Below are positions 1 through 5,176 of a stretch of 6,586 bases of DNA, piece after piece; the stretch's first letter is position 1, and every line of letters starts with the position of its first letter. The stretch lies in contig JACCZQ010000102.1 in assembly GCA_013695905.1 (NCBI GenBank), positions 1-6,586 on the forward strand. The letters run 5' to 3'. The position numbers and the translations under genes are program-made. The notes beneath the pieces are model-generated. The model worked only from the letters and a program-made list of their open reading frames with translations. It did not search any database and was not told the DNA's origin. The stretch comes from Chthoniobacterales bacterium (lineage in GTDB: Bacteria; Verrucomicrobiota; Verrucomicrobiia; Chthoniobacterales; UBA10450).

Positions 1-286
1 CGAGTGCTTCCTCGACCGGCACGTCGAAGACGCGCACTTTGCGCGCGGCCGAAATGAAACCAGCCTCGCCGCGCTGCCGCAAAGCGAGAGGGGCGGTGGT
101 GAAGGGAAGCGGGTTGGGATTTTCGAACCGCAAGAGCGAACCGGCGATATCCGGCTCGCAATCGCCGGTCAGCTCGAGCACGAGCGGTTCGTCGATCCCA
201 GCCAGCCAGATGCGACCAGTGATGCGGCCGCGCACCTGGTTGTCGATTTCGCCCCGGAGAACATGTTCGTGTAAGCGCCAGGCCAT
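1..286 (-). CDS. Conserved protein of unknown function, C-terminal part cut off by window edge
   Basis: An open frame starts with ATG at 286 and reads 95 codons to the left edge without a stop. It begins MAWRLHEHVLRGEIDNQVRG and continues with GRIWLAGIDEPLVLELTGD and a stretch rich in FENPNP. The start is the only ATG, GTG or TTG in frame after the gcvH stop, and lies 57 bases downstream of it in the same reading frame. There is no Shine-Dalgarno sequence at a useful distance. The pattern 'RLHE..VRGEIDN..RGR.TGRIWL.G..EPL.L.L.G' resembles an uncharacterised family I have seen in many environmental bacteria, but I cannot name a domain. No signal peptide or membrane segment is visible; it looks soluble and beta-rich. 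Its place after gcvT-gcvH suggests co-transcription, not necessarily a role in glycine cleavage. It is likely a real gene; its function is unknown. Confidence 0.72.
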   Translation of the reverse strand, partial: MAWRLHEHVLRGEIDNQVRGRITGRIWLAGIDEPLVLELTGDCEPDIAGSLLRFENPNPLPFTTAPLALRQRGEAGFISAARKVRVFDVPVEEAL

Positions 287-343
287 GTCCGTGTGCTCGG
301 CCTCGATGGAAAGGCCACGGGGTTCGTGCGCCCCTGTGAGAGG

Positions 344-724
344 TTAACCAATCGCCTGCCGGTAAGCGGCCGCGTCTTTCAGCTGCTGCACGTCGTCGGC
401 GTTCGCCATTTTCAAGACGAAGATCCAGCCTTCGCCGAACGGGTCGGTGTTCACCAGCGCTGGATTGTTAGAGAGCGCTTCGTTCACTTCGACGACTTCG
501 CCTTTGATCGGTGCGTAGATGTCGCTCGCGGCTTTCACGGATTCCACGACAGCGATGTTGCCGCGCGCCTCGACCTGCGTGCCGATTTTCGGCAGCTCGA
601 CGTAAACGACATCGGTGAGCTCCGCCTGCGCGTGATCGGTGATGCCGACGCGGGCGTTCTCGCCCTCCACGCGGACCCATTCATGTGACTCGGTGTAGCG
701 GAGATCGGCGGGAACGTTGCTCAT
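344..724 (-). CDS. gcvH: Glycine cleavage system H protein (lipoyl carrier)
   Basis: GcvH carries the aminomethyl group on a swinging lipoyl arm between the P, T and L proteins of the cytoplasmic glycine cleavage complex. The 126-residue product has the usual family length. It opens with the typical 'LRYTESHEWVRVEG', then 'VGITDHAQAELTDVVYVELP', and then the lipoylation site ESVKAASDIYAPIKGE, with the modified lysine at position 64 and the conserved 'P..GEVVEVNEAL' after it. The C-terminal 'GWIFVLKM' is also typical. The ATG overlaps the TGA of gcvT by four bases (ATGA, 721-724), so the two genes are probably translationally coupled; no separate ribosome binding site is visible. A gcvP gene is not in the window and may lie further left or elsewhere. 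Confidence 0.97.
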   Translation of the reverse strand: MSNVPADLRYTESHEWVRVEGENARVGITDHAQAELTDVVYVELPKIGTQVEARGNIAVVESVKAASDIYAPIKGEVVEVNEALSNNPALVNTDPFGEGWIFVLKMANADDVQQLKDAAAYRQAIG

Positions 725-1851
725 GATGCTTTTTTGTAGAGGGGTTTCTTCTCGATGACAGCAGGAAATTTCTGGCCGCGGATTTCGATCTGCAGCTCGG
801 TGCCGATTTTCGCGTGCTCGAACGGCAGGTAAGCCATGCCGATGCCCTGGCCCATGCTAGGGGAGAGGGTGCCGCTGTTCACTTCGCCGATGCGTTCGTC
901 GCCGCGATAGACGGCGTAATGCGGACGCGGTGGTGGCGCTTTGCCGACCATGCGGAACGGCGCCAGCTTCCGCGCGAGGCCCTGCTCCTTCGCCTGCGCG
1001 AGGACTTCGCGGCCGGTGAAATCCGGCTTCGTGAGATCGACGAAAAAACCGAGACCGGCTTCGAGTGGCGTGTGCTCTGGCGTGAGGTCGTTGCCGTTCA
1101 GCGGGTAGCACATCTCGAGGCGGAGCGTGTCACGCGCGCCGAGCCCGCAAGGGCGGATGCCGAGCGGCTTTCCCTTCTCTAATATGGTCGTCCAGAATGT
1201 CGGCGCGTATTTGGCGGAGAAGAATACCTCCACGCCGTCTTCGCCAGTGTAGCCGGTGCGGGCGATGGCCAGCGGCATCGAGTTGAACTGCACCTCCTGG
1301 ATGGTGTTCCGCGCCGGCAGCTGGAAATCATCGCCCAGCAGCAGCCGGAACAGCTCACAGACTTTCGGTCCCTGGATCGCCAATCCCGCGAAATCCGCGC
1401 TGCGGTTCTGCAGCTCCACCTCGGGGAGAATGTGCGCTTGCAGCCAGGTGAAATCCTCGTCCGTCCTGGAGGCATTCACCACCAGCAGGTATTCCTCCGG
1501 TTTGGTGCGATAGACGATCAGGTCGTCGATGATGCCGCCGTTCTGGTTCAGCAGGAATGTGTACTGGCCGCCGCTCACCTCCAGTTTGTCGATGTTGTTC
1601 GTGAGCATCCGGTTGAGCCATTCACCGGCGCGCGGGCCGGAGGCGATCAGCTGCCCCATGTGCGAAATGTCGAACACGCCCACGTTGTTCCGCACCGCCT
1701 GGTGTTCGTCCGCTATGCCGCTGTATTGCACCGGCATGAGCCAGCCGCCGAACGGCACGATCTTCCCGCCGGCGCGCCGATGTTCCTCGTAAAGGGGCGT
1801 GGATTTCAGCTCGGCGGCGCTCACGAGGGCGAAGCTAGGCAGCGCCTTCAC
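721..1851 (-). CDS. gcvT: Glycine cleavage system T protein (aminomethyltransferase)
   Basis: GcvT takes the aminomethyl group from lipoyl-GcvH and transfers it to tetrahydrofolate, giving 5,10-methylene-THF and ammonia. Family signatures run in order: 'TPLYEEHRRAGGKIVPFGGW' near the N-terminus, 'DEHQAVRNNVGVFDISHMG', 'GGIIDDLIVYR' with the conserved Asp pair near the folate site, 'GYTGEDGVEVFF', 'IRPCGLGARDTLRLEMCYPL', and the C-terminal barrel segment with 'EVNSGTLSPSMGQGIGMAYL'. The start is uncertain. The frame stays open to a TTG at 1905 (394 aa), but the first residues from there are unlike the family. GTG at 1851 (376 aa) or GTG at 1824 (367 aa, nearest to the usual ~365) are more plausible, and none has a Shine-Dalgarno sequence. 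I give 1851 as a compromise. Its stop overlaps the gcvH start. The gene is divergent from the rhomboid-like gene, leaving about 60-90 bases for control of both. Confidence 0.95.
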   Translation of the reverse strand: MKALPSFALVSAAELKSTPLYEEHRRAGGKIVPFGGWLMPVQYSGIADEHQAVRNNVGVFDISHMGQLIASGPRAGEWLNRMLTNNIDKLEVSGGQYTFLLNQNGGIIDDLIVYRTKPEEYLLVVNASRTDEDFTWLQAHILPEVELQNRSADFAGLAIQGPKVCELFRLLLGDDFQLPARNTIQEVQFNSMPLAIARTGYTGEDGVEVFFSAKYAPTFWTTILEKGKPLGIRPCGLGARDTLRLEMCYPLNGNDLTPEHTPLEAGLGFFVDLTKPDFTGREVLAQAKEQGLARKLAPFRMVGKAPPPRPHYAVYRGDERIGEVNSGTLSPSMGQGIGMAYLPFEHAKIGTELQIEIRGQKFPAVIEKKPLYKKAS

Positions 1852-1893
1852 CTGCGTCAATCCAGTGCGCGCGGTGGGTCCATTGCCGCAGTG

Positions 1894-1902
1894 TGCTACG
1901 AT
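1894..1902 (+). promoter_or_regulatory. Possible extended -10 element for the rhomboid-like gene
   Basis: The bases TGCTACGAT match an extended -10 (TG, one base, then TACGAT, close to TATAAT). They end 8 bases before the ATG at 1911, so a transcript starting 6-8 bases downstream would be nearly leaderless. No good -35 box is visible 17 bases upstream, where the sequence is GTGGGT-like. This is one short match in the gcvT/rhomboid divergent gap and may be chance. Confidence 0.22.
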
Positions 1903-1910
1903 CAATAACG

Positions 1911-2693
1911 ATGACCCTGTTGGACCGACTCGAGCGCCGCATTGGCTTCATCGCGGTTCCGGGTTTGATCCGCATCATCGTCACCTTCAATGCGCTGGTC
2001 TTCGGCCTCGTCCTGCTGAATCCCGGCTTCGAGGCCTATCTCTCGCTCGACATGGCGCGGATCCGCACCGGTGAGCTCTGGCGGCTCGTCACCTACATCT
2101 TCGTTCCGCAAATCCATCACTTCCTGCTGGTGGCGGTCGCCCTCTGGTTTCTCTGGTTCATCGGCGACGGGCTGGAACGCGCCTGGGGACCGTTCCGCGT
2201 CACGCTTTATTTTCTGCTCGGGATGGTCGGCACGACTCTCGCCGCCGTCCTCACCGACGCGCAATTCTCGAACCGGATGCTGTTCACCACCATCTTCTTC
2301 GCCTTCGCCTTCTTCTATCCGGAGGAGGTGATCTACCTCTTCTTCATCCTGCCGGTGAAGATCAAATGGCTCGCCTGGGTCTATTGCGCTTTCCTGCTCC
2401 TCGGCTTCCTCGTGGGGACAATGTCCTACCGGCTCGGCCTGCTGGTTGCGCTCAGTAATTACTTCATCTTCTTCGGGCCGCAGATGCTCCATCACTTCCG
2501 GCACCGGCACGAGGTCTCGACCCGCCGGAAACGCTTCGACGGGCAATCCCAGGGCGGCGACGAACCGCTGCACAAATGCGCCACCTGCGGAGCGACCGAG
2601 CTGACGGACCCGAACCTGGAGTTCCGCGTCTCGCGGGATGGTGAGGAGTATTGCATGCAGCACCTCCCGGGTGCGACGGCACCGACTCGGTAG
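1911..2693 (+). CDS. Rhomboid-fold membrane protein without protease residues, with C-terminal CxxC...CxxH tail
   Basis: This is a 260-residue polytopic inner-membrane protein. Hydrophobic segments lie at about 19-37, 62-84, 97-114, 124-136, 139-150, 155-171 and 174-190. Rhomboid landmarks are clear: 'TGELWRLVTYIFVP' (L1 loop into TM2), 'FLWFIGDGLERAWGPFRVTLYFLLG' (TM2-TM3), and 'FFILPVKIKWLAW', which recurs in rhomboid and derlin relatives. The catalytic GxSG is absent: the matching place reads FSNRMLFTT. No histidine is seen in the last helix, so it is probably a non-proteolytic rhomboid relative. After a basic linker (FRHRHEVSTRRKR) comes a soluble tail with C223, C226, C248 and H251 (CATC and CMQH), a likely zinc site of ribbon or treble-clef type. 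The ATG at 1911 is preferred; a GTG at 1893 would add six residues. There is no Shine-Dalgarno sequence. Its partner and role are unknown. Confidence 0.85.
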   Translation: MTLLDRLERRIGFIAVPGLIRIIVTFNALVFGLVLLNPGFEAYLSLDMARIRTGELWRLVTYIFVPQIHHFLLVAVALWFLWFIGDGLERAWGPFRVTLYFLLGMVGTTLAAVLTDAQFSNRMLFTTIFFAFAFFYPEEVIYLFFILPVKIKWLAWVYCAFLLLGFLVGTMSYRLGLLVALSNYFIFFGPQMLHHFRHRHEVSTRRKRFDGQSQGGDEPLHKCATCGATELTDPNLEFRVSRDGEEYCMQHLPGATAPTR

Positions 2694-2859
2694 GCGAATG
2701 GGGCGAAGCCCTTCCTGCTCTTGCTCTTGATCCTGATCCTGCTCTCCTCCGCCAGCACCGCCGAAGCAGAGGAGCAGGATCAAGATCAGGATCATGAGCA
2801 GGAGGGACCCCGCAGCGCCCGAAGCTTGACCGCGTTTCGCCCGCTGCCGACACTGCCGC
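2694..2859. other. Intergenic region between rhomboid-like gene and hemQ
   Basis: These 166 bases hold the hexamer-built inverted repeat and little else. I see no convincing promoter, Shine-Dalgarno sequence or small gene. Open frames through it on both strands read as low-complexity runs (alternating Leu/Ile on one strand, Gln/Asp/Glu on the other) that merely reflect the hexamers. The last 30 bases before hemQ are GC-rich and unstructured to the eye. Confidence 0.6.
2715..2801. repeat. Long imperfect inverted repeat made of degenerate 6-base units
   Basis: The left arm (2715-2744) is five hexamers of the form YTGMTC: CTGCTC, TTGCTC, TTGATC, CTGATC, CTGCTC. The right arm (2772-2801) is five hexamers of the complementary form GAKCAN: GAGCAG, GATCAA, GATCAG, GATCAT, GAGCAG. 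The arms pair over 30 bases with four non-Watson-Crick positions, one a possible G-U pair, around a 27-base loop (2745-2771). Pyrimidine-rich and purine-rich sequence extends both arms a little. It lies between the rhomboid-like gene and hemQ. A transcript could fold into a strong hairpin, but no T-run follows, so it is not a standard intrinsic terminator. It could be a repeat element, an RNA processing or stability structure, or a residue of tandem hexamer expansion followed by inversion. Confidence 0.8.
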
Positions 2860-3681
2860 ATGACCGAAGCCGACGGCGCGTTGATCCCCGAGCAAGGCTG
2901 GCATTGCCTCCATCTCTTCTACCGCGTCGAGTATGGTCAATGGCAGCTGCTCACCCCGGAGGAGCAGCGCGAGGCAAAAACCCGTCTGTCCGCGATCGTG
3001 CAGGAAGTGCGCGCCGTCGAGTCGACGCAACTGCTCACCCTCAGCGTCGTCACCCCGAAAGCCGATCTCGCGTTTATGCTGGTCACGCCCGATCTCCACA
3101 CCGCGAACCGCGTCGAGAAGCAGCTCAGCCTCGCTCTCGGACCCGACGTGCTGGTGCCGGTCTACAGCTACCTCTCGTTAACGGAAGAGAGCGAATATCG
3201 CATGAGCGATCAGGAATACGCCGCCATTCTGGAGAACGAACAGGGCGTCGTCCACGGCACGCCGGAGTTTGAGAAATCGATGGCCGCCTTCGACGAGCGG
3301 ATGAAACACTACCGGCACGAGCGGGTGTATCCGACGCTGCCGGATTGGCCGGTCGTTTCCTTTTACAACATGACCAAGCGGCGCGGCGAACAGCGCAACT
3401 GGTATACGCTGCCGCTGGAAGATCGCCGCCAGCTCATGCTCGGCCATGGCGCCATCGGCCGCCAGTATGCCGGGAAGGTGAAGCAGCTCATCACCGGCTC
3501 CACCGGCCTCGACGACGCGGAGTGGGGGGTGACGCTCTTCGCCCGCGACACGTTCCAGATTAAATCGATCGTCTACCAAATGCGCTTCGATCCCGTGAGC
3601 GCGGAGTACGCCGATTTCGGTGAATTTTTCATCGCGCTGCAACTGCCGCTCGACGAGTTGTTCCGCCGGCTGCAACTTTGA
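2860..3681 (+). CDS. hemQ: Coproheme decarboxylase / HemQ (chlorite dismutase superfamily)
   Basis: HemQ (ChdC) converts coproheme to heme b with hydrogen peroxide, the last step of the coproporphyrin-dependent pathway, in the cytoplasm. The 273-residue length fits the family. The signature block is clear: 'SFYNMTKRRGEQRNWYTLP' (169-185), then 'MLGHGAIGRQYAGKVKQLITGSTGLDDAEWGVTLFARD', and 'YQMRFDPVSAEYADFGEFF'. By comparison with Listeria and Geobacillus enzymes, Y169 is the catalytic radical tyrosine, M171 and K173 belong to the same motif, H196 is the proximal heme ligand, and Q209, 13 residues later, is the distal glutamine. Gln there, not Arg, argues for coproheme decarboxylase and against true chlorite dismutase. 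The usual Pro after the tyrosine is Asn here. The ATG at 2860 has no Shine-Dalgarno sequence. A tRNA gene follows 14 bases after the stop. No other heme genes are in the window. Confidence 0.92.
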   Translation: MTEADGALIPEQGWHCLHLFYRVEYGQWQLLTPEEQREAKTRLSAIVQEVRAVESTQLLTLSVVTPKADLAFMLVTPDLHTANRVEKQLSLALGPDVLVPVYSYLSLTEESEYRMSDQEYAAILENEQGVVHGTPEFEKSMAAFDERMKHYRHERVYPTLPDWPVVSFYNMTKRRGEQRNWYTLPLEDRRQLMLGHGAIGRQYAGKVKQLITGSTGLDDAEWGVTLFARDTFQIKSIVYQMRFDPVSAEYADFGEFFIALQLPLDELFRRLQL

Positions 3682-3695
3682 GCCACGGTCGAAAA

Positions 3696-3783
3696 GGATG
3701 GGTGGCAGAGTGGTCTAATGCGCACGCCTGGAAAGCGTGTTTGCCGAAAGGCAACCAGGGTTCGAATCCCTGCCCATCCGCCA
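3696..3783 (+). tRNA. tRNA-Ser (anticodon GGA)
   Basis: A complete class II tRNA cloverleaf is visible. The acceptor stem is GGATGGG (3696-3702) with CCCATCC (3773-3779), discriminator G at 3780, and the CCA end encoded (3781-3783). The anticodon stem CACGC/GCGTG (3723-3727, 3735-3739) encloses the loop CTGGAAA with anticodon GGA at 3730-3732, reading UCC/UCU serine codons. The long variable arm TTGCC-GAAA-GGCAA and discriminator G fit serine identity. The T arm is CAGGG-TTCGAAT-CCCTG (3756-3772). The gene lies 14 bases after hemQ and 5 bases before the next ATG, so it may be co-transcribed with either neighbour. Confidence 0.97.
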
Positions 3784-3788
3784 TCGCC

Positions 3789-4463
3789 ATGAGAGACAAT
3801 CGAATGCCCGCGCTCCTCCTCGTCCTGCTGCTGTTCGCCGGCGCGCTCCCCGCCGTTGCGCAGAACCAGGCTGGCGTGGACCCGCTCGATGCCGCTCGCC
3901 GTGAGCTGCAGCAGGGGCACCTCGAGGAAGCGCTCGCCGCCATCGACCAGGCGGAGAAGAGTGGCAGCGCCACGACCTCCTCACACGATCTGCACGGTTT
4001 GATTCTACTCGAGCAGGGGAAACCGGAGGAAGCGCTCGCCTCGTTCCGCGCCGCGCAAAAAGCAGAGCCGGACGCATTTCTGCCGCGTCTTCACATCGGG
4101 GACGCGCTGCTCCGCGCGAAGAAATGGGAGGAAGCGCGCGCGGAATATATCGAGGTGATCCGCAGCACCAACATCCTCAAGCACAACGAGCGGCTGCGGT
4201 TCGGCATCCTCATGACGCATCTCGGCGCACAAGACACCGCCGGTGCCAGGGAAGCCTACGATCGGATCAAATTCCCGACCGAGAGCCCCGCCTACTACTA
4301 CGCGCAGGCGGCCTGGTCCTATGCCAATGGCGAAAAACGCGAGGGCGACAAATGGCTGCGGACAGCCGACGACATGTTCGACGAGCAGAAGACCGCCTGG
4401 TTCGCCCGGCCGCTCCACGACTTCGGCTGGATCAAACGCAAACCTGCTCCGGCGCCTGAGTAG
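3789..4463 (+). CDS. Secreted or periplasmic TPR-repeat protein
   Basis: This is a 224-residue protein with a Sec signal peptide: basic start MRDNR, hydrophobic core LLLVLLLFAGAL, and a likely cut after AVA at 24/25 (AVA-QNQ). The mature part carries about four tetratricopeptide units, near 33-58, 65-95 (HGLILLEQGKPEEALASFRAAQKAEPD), 98-128 and 167-198, each with the small/large residue pattern of TPR helices. TPR proteins act as protein-binding scaffolds; no partner can be named. The ATG at 3789 comes 5 bases after the tRNA CCA end. An ATG at 3804 has a weak GAGAG 8 bases upstream but would remove the basic n-region, so I prefer 3789. The frame is open further upstream only because it reads through the tRNA. 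It converges with the beta-helix gene, with 17 bases between the stops. Confidence 0.85.
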   Translation: MRDNRMPALLLVLLLFAGALPAVAQNQAGVDPLDAARRELQQGHLEEALAAIDQAEKSGSATTSSHDLHGLILLEQGKPEEALASFRAAQKAEPDAFLPRLHIGDALLRAKKWEEARAEYIEVIRSTNILKHNERLRFGILMTHLGAQDTAGAREAYDRIKFPTESPAYYYAQAAWSYANGEKREGDKWLRTADDMFDEQKTAWFARPLHDFGWIKRKPAPAPE

Positions 4464-4480
4464 CGGGCGGGCGCGCGCCC
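4464..4480. other. GC palindrome between two convergent genes, possible bidirectional terminator
   Basis: Between the TAG at 4461-4463 and the opposite-strand TAA at 4481-4483 lies CGGGCGGGCGCGCGCCC, which contains the perfect 12-base palindrome GGGCGCGCGCCC (4469-4480). CGGGC at 4464-4468 could also pair with GCCCG at 4489-4493. There is no T-run on either side, so intrinsic termination is uncertain. Confidence 0.3.
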
Positions 4481-5170
4481 TTACTCATGCCCGCTCTCGC
4501 GGCGAGGCAGCACCTGCACATTCTGTCGGATCTTGACGATGCTGGAATGTGGCAGCACGCCGCGGAAGTTCGTGCCTGGATAGATGATGCAATCGCGGCC
4601 GAGGACGGATCCGGGATTTATCACCGCATTGCACCCGATCTCCGTCCGATCGCCAATGATCGCGCCGAACTTCGTCAACCCGGTGGCGATGTTGCCGTCA
4701 TTCGCGACCACGTGGATCTCGCGGTGGTCGAGCTTCACATTGGAGAGAATCACCCCTGCGCCGAGGTGTGCCTTGTAACCGAGAACGGAATCTCCGACGT
4801 AGTTGAAGTGTGGCACCTGCGCCTCATCGAAGAGGATGCAGTTCTTAAACTCGCAGGAGTTTCCCATCACCACGCCGTTGCCGACGATCACATTCTCCCG
4901 CACATAACAACCGCTGCGGATGTGGCAGTTCTCCCCGATCCAGGCGGGGCCTTTCAGCACCGCGCCCTGCTCGATGACGGTCCCGGGGCCGACGAAGACC
5001 GCGTTACTGATGAATGGTTTCCCCACCAGCTGACCGAGCACTGCGGGCTTCAGCCGGAACTGCAGGTAACTGGAAATCTGTTTCAGCGCATCCCAGACAT
5101 ACTTCTGGTTTTCGAACAGCTTCGGGTGGGCGGTGTGCTCCAGCGACAGGAATTCGTCGGGCGAAAACAT
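4481..5170 (-). CDS. Stand-alone left-handed beta-helix acyltransferase, GlmU C-terminal-domain-like
   Basis: This is a 229-residue hexapeptide-repeat protein. Residues 1-50 are helical and unlike a nucleotidyltransferase; about 52-205 are repeats of the [LIV]-G-x4 type (e.g. VGPGTVIEQGAVLKGPAWIG). Set against the acetyltransferase domain of E. coli GlmU as I recall it, R91, E107, K109, H121, Y124 and N144 fall at the same spacing as R333, E349, K351, H363 (catalytic base), Y366 and N386; the core here is 'VPHFNYVGDSVLG..AHLGAG'. GlmU N377 corresponds to H135 and Y387 to V145. This predicts acetyl transfer to a sugar-1-phosphate such as glucosamine-1-phosphate in cell-wall precursor synthesis, in the cytoplasm. 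The exact substrate is inference; other hexapeptide transferases remain possible. The ATG is 6 bases after the cysS stop, with no Shine-Dalgarno sequence, so it is likely translated as the second gene of a cysS operon. Confidence 0.85.
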   Translation of the reverse strand: MFSPDEFLSLEHTAHPKLFENQKYVWDALKQISSYLQFRLKPAVLGQLVGKPFISNAVFVGPGTVIEQGAVLKGPAWIGENCHIRSGCYVRENVIVGNGVVMGNSCEFKNCILFDEAQVPHFNYVGDSVLGYKAHLGAGVILSNVKLDHREIHVVANDGNIATGLTKFGAIIGDRTEIGCNAVINPGSVLGRDCIIYPGTNFRGVLPHSSIVKIRQNVQVLPRRESGHE

Positions 5171-5176
5171 CGTTCG

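Noticed and set aside
721..724. gcvT/gcvH ATGA overlap as an unusual feature
   Set aside because: Four-base overlaps are common in bacterial operons and fit ordinary translational coupling.
1852..1910. Glycine riboswitch upstream of gcvT
   Set aside because: The gap before the divergent gene is about 60-90 bases, too short for the usual tandem aptamer, and no typical aptamer core was recognised.
2715..2810. Standard intrinsic terminator for the rhomboid-like gene
   Set aside because: The hairpin is long with a 27-base loop and is followed by GGAGGGACCCCG, not a T-run.
1902..2861. A 319-codon minus-strand open frame opposite the rhomboid-like gene
   Set aside because: It mirrors a real membrane gene, and its EQDQDQEQEQ and Leu/Ile tracts only reflect the hexamer repeat.
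2721..3272. A 183-codon plus-strand open frame overlapping the start of hemQ
   Set aside because: It is out of frame with hemQ, Arg/Ala/Pro-rich and motif-free; a shadow frame.
3678..3788. Upstream extension of the TPR protein frame
   Set aside because: The extension reads through the tRNA-Ser gene; the signal peptide shows the protein starts at 3789 (or 3804).
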